From Bacteroidetes bacterium GWA2_31_9b (GTDB lineage: Bacteria; Bacteroidota; Bacteroidia; Bacteroidales; UBA12077), in NCBI GenBank assembly GCA_001769005.1, contig MENE01000163.1:9876-17438 (forward strand): DNA of 7,563 bases, given 5' to 3'. The position numbers and the translations under genes were made by a program. This document shows, one piece after another, positions 1 through 6,849 of the stretch. How positions within the stretch are numbered: position 1 is the stretch's first letter; every line of letters starts with the position of its first letter. The notes under the pieces are model-generated. The model had not been told where the DNA came from and did no database searches. It saw only the letters and a program-made list of their open reading frames with translations.

Positions 1-1961
1 AATCACTTTTGTCGATGGTGCCTGTAATTTATATGCAAGGATTCGAAGAATTGAAAACAAGTGGAAATTTGACCTTAAATGGAGAAATTAAAGGCATTAT
101 GAATGATTCAATTACTCCTTCAGCTAATTTGCGATTAATTGTCGAAAACGCAATGTTTCAATATCCCGATTTACCAAAATCTGTTGAAAATATTAATATC
201 GATTTAGCTGTATTTTATGACGGAGTAAATAACGACAATACTAAAATCGATTTAAATAAATTTCATCTCGAAATGGCTCAAAACCCATTCGATATTGTTA
301 TGCATGTTCGAACTCCAATGAGTGATCCATTTATTGAAACAAAAATGGTTGGTAAAATAATTTTAAAATCATTTAAGGATATTATACCAATGGAAAATGC
401 AAATATCGACGGGGAAATTAATGCCGATGTTTCTATTGCTGGAAATCTTTCAACCATCGAAAATGAAAAGTACGAAGATTTTAAAGCATCAGGAAAATTA
501 CAATTGAAAGATTTTATTTACGAAAGCAATGATTTACCTCAAACAGTAAAAATAATTGAAACAACATTCAACTTTACACCTAAATATCTTGAACTACAAT
601 CATTTAAATCTCAAATAGGAAAAAATGATTTTAATTTAAATGGAAAAATTGAAAATTATATTGCTTATGTACTTAAAGATGAAACTATTAAAGGGAATTT
701 TAATTTTAGTTCAACTTTTATAGATGTAAATGAGTTTATGACCGAAGATACTGATGAAACAGTTACAGATACAACAGAAGTACCTATGACAGTTTTTGAA
801 GTACCCGGAAATGTTGACTTTACTTTGCAATCAAGTCTTGGCCATATTTTATATGATAAAATGGATATTACAAACCTGAAAGGTATCTTTATAGTTAAAG
901 ATAAAAAGGTTGTAATGAATAATCTAAACATGAACCTTTTAGATGGGTCCATTGGAATTAATGGTGAATATAACACACAGGATATTACTAAACCTTCTGT
1001 TGCAATGGCTCTTGATATTCGCGATATGGAAATTCAAACTGCTGTTCACTCAATTGATATGATTGGTAAAATGGCTTCAATTCTCGAAAATTGCAAAGGC
1101 AAAGTTTCAATAAAATTTGATTATACCAGTTTACTGGATTCTACAATGAGCCCTGTGTTAAGTTCAATTGAAGGTTATGGAAGGTTACAGTCTAAGGAAA
1201 TTCAGGTAGTAAACTCAAAAACACTGGATAAACTTTTTGAATTAGTTAAGATTGGTGATAAATCAGGAAGTTCATTTAAAGATGTAAATGTTAGTTTTAA
1301 AATAAGTAATGGTAGAATTAATGTTGAGCCATTCGAAACTAAAGTAGGTGATATAAAAATGTTACTTGGTGGTTCACATGGTGTTGATCAAACAATGGAT
1401 TACGATTTAGCTTTAACAGTACCTATGAGCTATTTTGGTTCTGCTGCAAATCAAGTATTAGAAGGTTTGTTAAATACAGCATCTTCGAAAGGGGTTAATA
1501 TTGAAAAGACACAGAGCGTTAAAATAAATGCCAAGATTACTGGAACAACAACAGATCCTAAAATATCGCTTGGAAAAGGAACTACCGATTCTGGTGATTC
1601 AAAATCGACTAAAGAACAACTAAAAGATGATGTTAAAGCAAAAGCAGGAGAGGAGTTATCTGTTCAGGCTGCTAAAATAATTGAAGATGCCGAAAAAGAA
1701 GCTGCAAAACTTAAAGAAGATGCCCAGTTAGCTGCTGATAAAATTTTAAAAGAAGGAAATGAAAAAGCTGATGCATTGGTTAAGAAAGCTGCAAAAGAAG
1801 GTGCTTTAGCAAAAATTGCTGCAGAAAAAACAGCAAAAGAAGTTAAAAAAGAAGCTAAAAAGAAAGCCGACAACTTGGTTAAAGAAACCGGGGTTAAAGC
1901 TGATAAGTTGGTAGAAGATGCAAAAATTAAGGCTGATAAGTTACAAGCTGGTGGGAATTAG
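1..1961 (+). CDS. AsmA-like envelope protein, C-terminal part (5' end outside window)
   Basis: The reading frame is open to the left edge; the first complete codon is at base 3, and the TTG at base 9 is probably an internal Leu codon. About 652 residues are visible, numbered here from base 9. Residues 10-530 are repetitive beta-rich sequence in which short strands alternate with phrases such as GNLTLNGEIKG (19-29) and NDFNLNGKIE (206-215). Around 380-475 lies a segment typical of the C-terminal domain of AsmA-family proteins (DVNVSFKISNGRINVEPFETK, 425-445). AsmA/TamB/YhdP relatives are long, N-terminally membrane-anchored periplasmic proteins linked to outer-membrane lipid transport and homeostasis; the anchor would lie upstream of the window. 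After a Ser/Thr/Gly linker (about 511-535) comes a highly charged Lys/Ala/Glu helix (536-650) with 11-residue periodicity. The gene ends at TAG, just before a terminator it shares with the convergent rplS. The family call is from sequence character; the exact subfamily is unclear. Confidence 0.8.
   Translation, partial: SLLSMVPVIYMQGFEELKTSGNLTLNGEIKGIMNDSITPSANLRLIVENAMFQYPDLPKSVENINIDLAVFYDGVNNDNTKIDLNKFHLEMAQNPFDIVMHVRTPMSDPFIETKMVGKIILKSFKDIIPMENANIDGEINADVSIAGNLSTIENEKYEDFKASGKLQLKDFIYESNDLPQTVKIIETTFNFTPKYLELQSFKSQIGKNDFNLNGKIENYIAYVLKDETIKGNFNFSSTFIDVNEFMTEDTDETVTDTTEVPMTVFEVPGNVDFTLQSSLGHILYDKMDITNLKGIFIVKDKKVVMNNLNMNLLDGSIGINGEYNTQDITKPSVAMALDIRDMEIQTAVHSIDMIGKMASILENCKGKVSIKFDYTSLLDSTMSPVLSSIEGYGRLQSKEIQVVNSKTLDKLFELVKIGDKSGSSFKDVNVSFKISNGRINVEPFETKVGDIKMLLGGSHGVDQTMDYDLALTVPMSYFGSAANQVLEGLLNTASSKGVNIEKTQSVKINAKITGTTTDPKISLGKGTTDSGDSKSTKEQLKDDVKAKAGEELSVQAAKIIEDAEKEAAKLKEDAQLAADKILKEGNEKADALVKKAAKEGALAKIAAEKTAKEVKKEAKKKADNLVKETGVKADKLVEDAKIKADKLQAGGN
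1665..1958 (+). repeat. Nine 11-residue (33-nt) repeats in the AsmA-like protein tail
   Basis: Counting from base 9, residues 553-650 fall into consecutive units of 11 with no insertion: QAAKIIEDAEK, EAAKLKEDAQL, AADKILKEGNE, KADALVKKAAK, EGALAKIAAEK, TAKEVKKEAKK, KADNLVKETGV, KADKLVEDAKI, and a final KADKLQAGGN of 10. The consensus is roughly xADKLVKEAxx; units 5 and 6 are the most diverged. At the DNA level only the last two units (1896-1928 and 1929-1958) remain nearly identical, over their first 15 bases, so most of the array is old. Eleven-residue periodicity is typical of amphipathic helices that lie on membranes or form coiled assemblies (apolipoproteins, alpha-synuclein, group 3 LEA proteins). 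A membrane- or wall-binding role here is inferred. Confidence 0.8.
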
Positions 1962-1982
1962 TAAATCAAAATTATAGGCAAT

Positions 1983-2015
1983 AAAAAACCTTCTGTTTTA
2001 GCAGAAGGTTTTTTT
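1983..2015. terminator. Bidirectional intrinsic terminator between AsmA-like gene and rplS
   Basis: A perfect 9-bp stem, AACCTTCTG (1987-1995) with CAGAAGGTT (2002-2010), closes a 6-base loop. It is flanked by an A run on the left (1983-1988) and a T run on the right (2009-2015), so each strand reads a stem followed by a U tract. It starts about 22 bp after the stop of the plus-strand gene and about 16 bp after the stop of minus-strand rplS, and so serves both convergent genes. Confidence 0.9.
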
Positions 2016-2030
2016 ATTTTATATTGAAAA

Positions 2031-2378
2031 TTAAAATCTTTTTTCTTTGATTCTAGCTTTTTTACCGGTTAAATCACGTAGGTAGAAAATTCTTGCTCTA
2101 CGTACTCTACCTTTTTTATTTAACTCAATTTCCTCAATAAAAGGTGAGTTAACTGGGAATATTCTTTCTACACCAACTCCACCTGAAATCTTCCTTACAG
2201 TAAATGTTTCGCCAATACCACTTCCTTTTCTTTGAAGAACAACACCTCTATAATTCTGAACTCGTTCTTTGCTACCTTCTTTAATTTTATAATGAACGGT
2301 AATTGTATCGCCAGCTTTAAATTCAGGAACTTCCTTTTTTACAGCCAATTCTTTTTCTACAAGTTTCATTAAATCCAT
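2031..2378 (-). CDS. rplS: Large ribosomal subunit protein bL19
   Basis: The 115-residue product is full length for bL19, a 50S protein that lies at the 30S-50S interface and contributes to intersubunit bridges. The sequence runs through FKAGDTITVHYKIKEG (20-35), the RVQNYRGVVLQRKGSG core (39-54), FTVRKISGGVGVERIFPVNSP (59-79), and the C-terminal L19 signature LNKKGRVRRARIFYLR (86-101) ending in TGKKARIKEKR. The ATG at 2376-2378 fits the family N-terminus (MDLMKLVEKEL). A second ATG three codons in (M4) is possible: the AGG directly abutting the first ATG is better spaced for M4. The gene stands alone, not in an rpsP-rimM-trmD cluster, which fits the Bacteroidota as I recall them. I found no clear promoter or autoregulatory leader hairpin upstream. 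Confidence 0.98.
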   Translation of the reverse strand: MDLMKLVEKELAVKKEVPEFKAGDTITVHYKIKEGSKERVQNYRGVVLQRKGSGIGETFTVRKISGGVGVERIFPVNSPFIEEIELNKKGRVRRARIFYLRDLTGKKARIKEKRF

Positions 2379-2612
2379 CCTAATATACGTATTTAAGTTT
2401 TTGAATTCTTTTTAAACAGAGCGCAATATTACAAATATTTTTTTGATTATAATAATAATTTGCTTTAAAAATGATTATTTATCCGTAAATACTGAAATAT
2501 TTCTGATTGCAAAGTTCTTCAAAATTTAACTTATTTCAAAGGCAATAATAATAATTTTTTTAAAATGACTTAAGTGTCAGATATTCAGGATTTAGTTTTA
2601 AGTTAATCTATT

Positions 2613-2638
2613 TGCGAATAAGCGCATATGATTATGCG
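2613..2638. repeat. Small overlapping hairpins in the rplS upstream region
   Basis: CGCATA (2623-2628) and TATGCG (2633-2638) form a perfect 6-bp stem with a TGAT loop. TGCG at 2613-2616 can instead pair with CGCA at 2623-2626, so two mutually exclusive foldings are possible. ATGATTA occurs twice (2628-2634 and 2639-2645). These GC-containing words stand out in an otherwise A/T-only spacer. The role is unknown; an operator, a transcript structure and chance are all possible. Confidence 0.4.
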
Positions 2639-2672
2639 ATGATTAATCTTCTTTATTGACTTATCAAAATCA

Positions 2673-2719
2673 ATTTAGTTTATTATTGAAAAATATAGTA
2701 ATGATTTATCAAACTAAAT
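2673..2719. repeat. 9-bp perfect inverted repeat with 29-base loop
   Basis: ATTTAGTTT (2673-2681) and AAACTAAAT (2711-2719) are exact reverse complements. Inside the loop, ATTATT and AGTAAT could add five of six further pairs after a bulge, giving a long imperfect hairpin. A word GAYTTATCAAA also recurs at 2658-2668 and 2703-2713. The element lies right next to the terminator at 2728-2754, on the side where minus-strand transcription has already ended. In such A/T-rich sequence chance pairing is a real possibility. Confidence 0.4.
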
Positions 2720-2721
2720 AA

Positions 2722-2754
2722 AATAAAAAAACCGCTGATTTTTTCAGCGGTTTT
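2722..2754 (-). terminator. Intrinsic terminator of the C69 peptidase gene
   Basis: CCGCTGA (2732-2738) pairs perfectly with TCAGCGG (2744-2750) around a T5 loop, and the stem is extended by A4/T4 (2728-2731 with 2751-2754). On the minus strand the stem is followed by a long, nearly unbroken U tract. It begins about 19 bp after the stop codon of the peptidase gene. The plus-strand side also has a short T-rich tail, so weak bidirectional activity is possible. Confidence 0.9.
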
Positions 2755-2772
2755 ATCTTTTTATAAGATTCA

Positions 2773-4446
2773 TTAATGACTATTACCTATAGCTTTTAAT
2801 TTATCTCCGGTTTCTTTTACAATTGTTCTATAATAATCTTCGTTATAACCAGGTTGTTTTACCGAAGGAGTCGTATATGCATTTCCAGCGGGAACAGGAC
2901 GAACTTCTTTTATATTGCCATCCATATATTTTGTAAATAAATGAGCATACAATTCCTTCCATTTATAAACAGTATTATCACCTTGTTTAACAGAATAATC
3001 TGTAATAATTTCAATAGCTAATTTTGGATTTGTTTTAAATAATTCTGAGGCGTCTTTATCAATGCTTTTAATTTCTTCAATATATCCAAATTCAAGTTTT
3101 TCCTGTAGAGGTTGAATATCTTTAATCATATCTGAATAACGTGTATATGCAAAATTCGAAACCTGGTTGAATACCCAGAAAGCAGCATTATCACTAAATT
3201 CCATTATTGAACCGTTTCCTACGGCAAAAGTTTCAGGAACACGTGTCATACCACAGTACATTGGTGAATAAACAGTTGTATAGGTATCATCAACTCCAAA
3301 CCAAATAATTCCACCAATTGGATTTGGTAACCAATTCCTACTTTGTGCTATAAAAGAAAAACCGGTTTGTTGTGTTGAAATAGCTCTTTCATGAATATAT
3401 CCAACTCCATCAACTTCCCATGTCATAGGTCTCCAGCGAACAATTGATTTATAAGGGCCAGCACCAATATCTTGAGTCATATCCATAGGTGTATTCTGAT
3501 AGTAATCGCGCATTAATTGCATTACATCATGAACAGTTAATTTATTATCAACTTTAACCCATAAAGGCATTCTGTTTTTAAGATCTTTACCCATTGCATA
3601 ATCCAAATACTGACCCATTTGACTATTTACTTTGTTAAAGCCTGAAAAAACGCGAGCTTCGCAAAAACGTGCACCTCCGAAATCTAAAGGTGCATATGTA
3701 TCGGAAAAACTAAAATCAGCATCAGTACCAGTATAATATCCTTTTGCGCGAGCAAAAGAAATTACATCAATAGAATGAAAAGTAGTTTGTTTTGGGTCAT
3801 CAAAGTTGTTTTTCTTGCTAAATGGAAATGTTGTAATTCGTGCATGGTTAGCGTGTCCTGAAATATAACCATCAGGAATCATACGTGCAACCCAAACAGC
3901 ACCTGTAACTCCAGAACCTTTTCCAATAAGTTCCATTATCCAAACTTCATTAGCATCAGAAATCGAGAAAGATTCACCAGTGCTGTAATAACCATATTTA
4001 CTAACAAGATCAGTCATTATTTGAATAGCTTCACGAGCAGTTCTTGCTCTTTGAAGTGCTGTATAAATTAAGGTTCCATAATCTACCAAGCCTGTTGTAT
4101 CTTGTAATTCTTCACGACCAGTAAAAGTTGTTTCACCTATTGCAACTTGGTTTTCGTTCATATTTCCAACTACATTATAGGTATGTTTTGCTTGTGGTAT
4201 TTCACCAAGGTATTTACCTGTATCCCATTCGTAAATTTTCATCAAGGTACCATCAGGATAATCAGCTGCTGGCCAATGATACAATTCTCCAAAAAGAACA
4301 TGCGAATCAGCTGAGTATGATATCATGGTTGATCCATCAACTGTTGCTCCTTTTGATATTATAAAATTTGAACATGCATAGCTTGATGAATTCATCAATA
4401 CCATGGATAAGATTGCAAAAGAGATTGTTAAGATTGATTTTTTCAT
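2773..4446 (-). CDS. Secreted C69-family (PepD-like) dipeptidase, Ntn-hydrolase
   Basis: The 557-residue product starts with a clear signal peptide (Lys2-Lys3, hydrophobic stretch 5-18, SSYA before a cut at Ala24/Cys25). Cys25 opens the family motif C-S-N-F-I-I-S-K-G-A-T-x-D-G-S-T (25-40). In peptidase family C69 an N-terminal Cys is the catalytic nucleophile, so signal peptidase cleavage would both export the enzyme and expose its active residue. Other family blocks are NENQVAIGETTF (97-108), NEVWIMELIGKG followed by VWVARMIPDGYISGHANH (166-201), and WFGVDD (382-387). The likely role is hydrolysis of dipeptides or short amide bonds in the periplasm or outside the cell; the substrate cannot be read from the sequence. 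The residue before Cys25 is Ala but position -3 is Ser, a poor lipobox, so I favour a soluble enzyme over a lipoprotein. A promoter lies just upstream and a terminator just downstream, so it probably forms its own transcript. Confidence 0.9.
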   Translation of the reverse strand: MKKSILTISFAILSMVLMNSSSYACSNFIISKGATVDGSTMISYSADSHVLFGELYHWPAADYPDGTLMKIYEWDTGKYLGEIPQAKHTYNVVGNMNENQVAIGETTFTGREELQDTTGLVDYGTLIYTALQRARTAREAIQIMTDLVSKYGYYSTGESFSISDANEVWIMELIGKGSGVTGAVWVARMIPDGYISGHANHARITTFPFSKKNNFDDPKQTTFHSIDVISFARAKGYYTGTDADFSFSDTYAPLDFGGARFCEARVFSGFNKVNSQMGQYLDYAMGKDLKNRMPLWVKVDNKLTVHDVMQLMRDYYQNTPMDMTQDIGAGPYKSIVRWRPMTWEVDGVGYIHERAISTQQTGFSFIAQSRNWLPNPIGGIIWFGVDDTYTTVYSPMYCGMTRVPETFAVGNGSIMEFSDNAAFWVFNQVSNFAYTRYSDMIKDIQPLQEKLEFGYIEEIKSIDKDASELFKTNPKLAIEIITDYSVKQGDNTVYKWKELYAHLFTKYMDGNIKEVRPVPAGNAYTTPSVKQPGYNEDYYRTIVKETGDKLKAIGNSH

Positions 4447-4492
4447 GGTTTATGTATTATTAATTATTTGTAATTTTTATTTCTGACTTTGA

Positions 4493-4522
4493 CAAAAATA
4501 GATAAATATTTAATTTTTAAAA
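4493..4522 (-). promoter_or_regulatory. Bacteroidota-type promoter of the C69 peptidase gene
   Basis: On the minus strand, TATTTTTG (4493-4500) matches the Bacteroidota -7 consensus TAnnTTTG exactly. A degenerate -33 TTTT (4519-4522) lies 18 bases upstream instead of the usual TTG/TTTG. Transcription would start near 4486, leaving a leader of about 40 nt before the ATG at 4444-4446. The match and spacing are visible in the sequence; activity is inferred. Confidence 0.5.
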
Positions 4523-4542
4523 GAGTTTATTTCGTTGATATT

Positions 4543-5682
4543 TTAAAACATCAGTTCCACAATTTTTTTACGATCATCATCAGTAAATTTGTGAACCATA
4601 CCATCAATTTGATTTTTTATCATCTGATCAATGATTTCATCTTTTTTATCGTTATGAATATTGATATCTGATAAACGAACAGGACAAAGAATCGATTTAA
4701 AAAATTTCTCGAGTAATGTAATTGTTTCATCGGCTGAATTTGTTCCGAACAGTTGATTTCCCAATTTTGTAATTCTTTCCGGAATCCTGTTTTTTTGTAA
4801 ACGAAGCCATGCAGGATATGCAATTGTAAGAGTAGCCCCATGAGGAGTATCAAATAAAAAAGATAAGTTATGCCCAATATCATGAACTCCCCAATCGCCA
4901 TATTTACGGCCATAACTTGTTAATCCATTTAATGCTGCAGTAGCTGCCCACATAATTTTGGAACGATATTCATAATTCTCAGGATCATTTAAAACCAATG
5001 GTCCATATTCCATTGCTTCTTTAATAATTGCTTCGACAAACCTATCTGAAAGCGATGCATCACCATCGCCAAAATATGCTTCCAAACTATGAGCAATTAA
5101 ATCAGCAATTCCATATGCAGTATAATTTTTAGGAACACTATATGTAAATTCTGGATCAAGAAATGAATGATTTGGATACATTAACGGTGACACATATCCG
5201 ATTTTTTCTTTTGTTTTATGATTTTGAAGAACGGCAGCTCCGTTCATTTCTGTGCCTGTAGCAGCAAGAGTTAAAACAGCAATTAATGGTTTTGTAGTTG
5301 TCGGTTTCGATTTATATTTCATTATTGCCCACGGATCGGTACCATTTGCAATTGATAATGCTGTAATTTTTGCAGAGTCAATAACACTTCCTCCTCCAAC
5401 TGCAACTATTACATCAATATGATTTAGTTTACCTAGCTGGGCTGCTTCTAACACATCATCAACCAAAGGATTTGATTTTATACCCGAAAATTCTGTAATT
5501 TCAGCATTTATTGAATTCAGTTGTTGAATAATTTTAGTATAAATTCCATTTTTCTGAACAGAACCTTTTCCATACATAAGAAGTACTCTTTTACCATACT
5601 CAAGAACTGTTTCTCCAAGTTGATCGGTTACACCCTTACCAAAATGTAATTTTGTAGGGTTGTATGCTGTAAAGTTTTCCAT
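4543..5682 (-). CDS. Iron-containing alcohol dehydrogenase, YqhD/BdhA type
   Basis: The 379-residue product is full length for group III metal-dependent alcohol dehydrogenases of the butanol dehydrogenase/YqhD branch. The start matches the family (MENFTAYNPTKLHFGKG). The nucleotide-binding domain shows YGKGS (37-41) and VGGGSVID (95-102). The C-terminal helical domain carries the metal ligands Asp194 and His198 (GIADLIAHSLEAYF), His267 (GVHDIGH) and His281 (DTPHGA), at the same numbers as the YqhD ligands as I recall them. YGKGS lacks an acidic residue that would repel the NADP 2'-phosphate, which suggests NADPH use. The likely activity is reduction of short or medium-chain aldehydes to alcohols, in fermentation or aldehyde detoxification; the physiological substrate is unknown. 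It lies 111 bp downstream of anmK and 96 bp upstream of the peptidase gene. No clear terminator borders it on either side, so read-through from anmK is possible. Confidence 0.93.
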   Translation of the reverse strand: MENFTAYNPTKLHFGKGVTDQLGETVLEYGKRVLLMYGKGSVQKNGIYTKIIQQLNSINAEITEFSGIKSNPLVDDVLEAAQLGKLNHIDVIVAVGGGSVIDSAKITALSIANGTDPWAIMKYKSKPTTTKPLIAVLTLAATGTEMNGAAVLQNHKTKEKIGYVSPLMYPNHSFLDPEFTYSVPKNYTAYGIADLIAHSLEAYFGDGDASLSDRFVEAIIKEAMEYGPLVLNDPENYEYRSKIMWAATAALNGLTSYGRKYGDWGVHDIGHNLSFLFDTPHGATLTIAYPAWLRLQKNRIPERITKLGNQLFGTNSADETITLLEKFFKSILCPVRLSDINIHNDKKDEIIDQMIKNQIDGMVHKFTDDDRKKIVELMF

Positions 5683-5728
5683 AATTTTTTTAATTATTTC
5701 TGCTTATAAAAATAATTAAATGTATAGA

Positions 5729-5736
5729 CAACTGTA
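5729..5736 (-). promoter_or_regulatory. Weak candidate -7 element upstream of the alcohol dehydrogenase
   Basis: TACAGTTG on the minus strand differs from TAnnTTTG at one position. It would place the transcription start about 40 nt before the ATG, like the better promoter at 4493. No convincing -33 box is present (TTTC lies about 21 bases upstream), so this is only a candidate. Confidence 0.2.
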
Positions 5737-5793
5737 AAGGAAAATAGTTTAAAAATTGAAAGTTATAGTGAAATTATGAAGTAATTTTTTATT

Positions 5794-6846
5794 CTATGGT
5801 TCAAATAGAACTCCACAACAGGAATCTTTAGTTGCACCGGTTACCGATGCTAAACAATTGGTTTGGTTTATAAAACGAAGTAATCCTAAGAATGCAAATA
5901 TGATTGCTTCTTTATATTCAACAATGTTATTTTCGGGAATAGTAATTTCAGAATTCGAATTCTGTTTAATTAAATCAATTAAAAAGCGATTAAAAGCACC
6001 ACCACCAGTTACTAAAGCTTTTCCTTCTTTATTTTTTAATGATTGTGAAATTTGAAAAGCAACATGATGACTTACTGTATTTAGTTTGTCTTCGGTTGTT
6101 ATTGCGTATTTATTAAGTATAGGAAAAAAATGTGTTTCGAGCCATTCTCTACCTAACGATTTTGGATAAAGCTTTTCATAATATGAAATGGAATTTAACT
6201 CATTAAATAATTGTTGATTAAAATTCCCTTTTTGGCTTATTTCTCCATTCTTATCGAATTTTTGTCCAATTATTTCAGATAAATGATTTAAAACAATATT
6301 TGCCGGACAAATATCATATGCTATACGGGTTTCATTTGTATCGAAAGAAATATTAGCAAATCCACCAATATTTATACAACAGCCGTAATCTGAAAAAAGC
6401 AATTTATCTCCAATTGGAACGAGAGGAGCACCCTGTCCGCCAAGAGCAACATCTTTCGATCTAAAATCACATATAGTAGTTATTTTCGTTTTCGTTGCTA
6501 TTTCCTGTCCATTGCCAATTTGCAATGTAATTCCTTTATCAGGTTGATGAAATACCGTATGACCATGTGAAGCAATAAAATGAATTGGTACAGAAACATC
6601 AATTAAGAAATTATTAACACAAGTGCCAATATATGCTCCAAAATCTTTGCTTAATTTTATTAGATCAAATCCATTTAAAGCTGGTGCATGTGATAGTTTC
6701 TCTACCCAATAATTATCGTAATCAATAGTTGTAGATTTTAAAATTTCAAAATCCCACTTATTTTGATGTGTAAATCGAACAAGAACAAGGTCTAAGCCAT
6801 CGAGCGAAGTTCCCGACATAATACCTATTGCTACTGATTGTTGCAT
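5794..6846 (-). CDS. anmK: Anhydro-N-acetylmuramic acid kinase
   Basis: The 350-residue product matches AnmK along its length. This cytoplasmic enzyme uses ATP to open the 1,6-anhydro ring of anhydro-MurNAc and phosphorylate it, giving MurNAc-6-phosphate, which MurQ converts to GlcNAc-6-phosphate in peptidoglycan recycling. Visible family motifs are GIMSGTSLDGLDLV (8-21, ATP phosphate loop), SHGHTVFHQP (93-102), KDVALGGQGAPLVPIGD (131-147, with Asp132 in the region of the catalytic Asp), INIGGFANIS (158-167), DICPANIVLNH (178-188), TGGGAFN (280-286) and the C-terminal VTGATK (335-340). Its ATG follows the stop of the upstream exported-protein gene after only three bases and has no Shine-Dalgarno sequence, so translation is probably coupled. 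No intrinsic terminator follows. No murQ or lytic transglycosylase gene lies in the window. Confidence 0.96.
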   Translation of the reverse strand: MQQSVAIGIMSGTSLDGLDLVLVRFTHQNKWDFEILKSTTIDYDNYWVEKLSHAPALNGFDLIKLSKDFGAYIGTCVNNFLIDVSVPIHFIASHGHTVFHQPDKGITLQIGNGQEIATKTKITTICDFRSKDVALGGQGAPLVPIGDKLLFSDYGCCINIGGFANISFDTNETRIAYDICPANIVLNHLSEIIGQKFDKNGEISQKGNFNQQLFNELNSISYYEKLYPKSLGREWLETHFFPILNKYAITTEDKLNTVSHHVAFQISQSLKNKEGKALVTGGGAFNRFLIDLIKQNSNSEITIPENNIVEYKEAIIFAFLGLLRFINQTNCLASVTGATKDSCCGVLFEP

Positions 6847-6849
6847 AAA

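Larger units (their letters stand above)
2379..2721. other. Gene-free A/T-rich intergenic region upstream of rplS
   Basis: This stretch of about 340 bp lies between the rplS start and the terminator of the C69 peptidase gene. I see no plausible coding frame, tRNA or known structured RNA in it. It must hold the rplS promoter, but no full TTTG-N19-TAnnTTTG pair is visible on the minus strand. The closest -7 candidates, each with one mismatch, are at 2424-2431 (TAATATTG) and 2432-2439 (AATATTTG), and neither has a good -33 partner. Other elements are an 8-bp palindrome ACTTAAGT (2568-2575) inside TGAC...GTCA, a cluster of GCG-containing hairpins (2613-2638), and a 9-bp inverted repeat (2673-2719). 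Confidence 0.6.

Noticed and set aside
665..976. Minus-strand open frame of about 100 codons inside the AsmA-like gene
   Set aside because: It lies wholly within a strong coding gene on the other strand and has no recognisable domain; it is a shadow frame.
1664..1873. Minus-strand Ala/Ser/Phe-rich frame opposite the 11-residue repeats
   Set aside because: It is the antisense of the Lys/Ala/Glu repeat codons; its composition follows from the repeats and it shows no independent coding sign.
2379..2440. Autoregulatory leader hairpin for rplS
   Set aside because: Leaders controlling rplS exist in some bacteria, but the 60 bases before this start show only A/T words and the short palindrome ATACGTAT, with no stable stem.
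4537..4552. Near-palindrome GATATTTTAAAACATC at the end of the dehydrogenase gene
   Set aside because: It has no loop and no GC-rich stem, and it overlaps the stop codon; it does not look like a terminator or a defined operator.
4489..4671. Plus-strand frame spanning the promoter and the 3' end of the dehydrogenase gene
   Set aside because: Most of it is antisense to well-supported coding sequence, and its Ile/Phe-rich content is typical of translated A/T-rich DNA.
5751..5790. Possible terminator after anmK (AAAAATT with AATTTTT)
   Set aside because: The stem would be only A/T pairs with a loop of about 25 bases, which is not a credible intrinsic terminator.
5949..5964. Perfect 16-bp palindrome CAGAATTCGAATTCTG inside anmK
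   Set aside because: It encodes a Ser/Asn-rich variable loop (residues 295-299). In 7.5 kb of A/T-rich DNA one such palindrome by chance is not surprising, and nothing else suggests an operator here.
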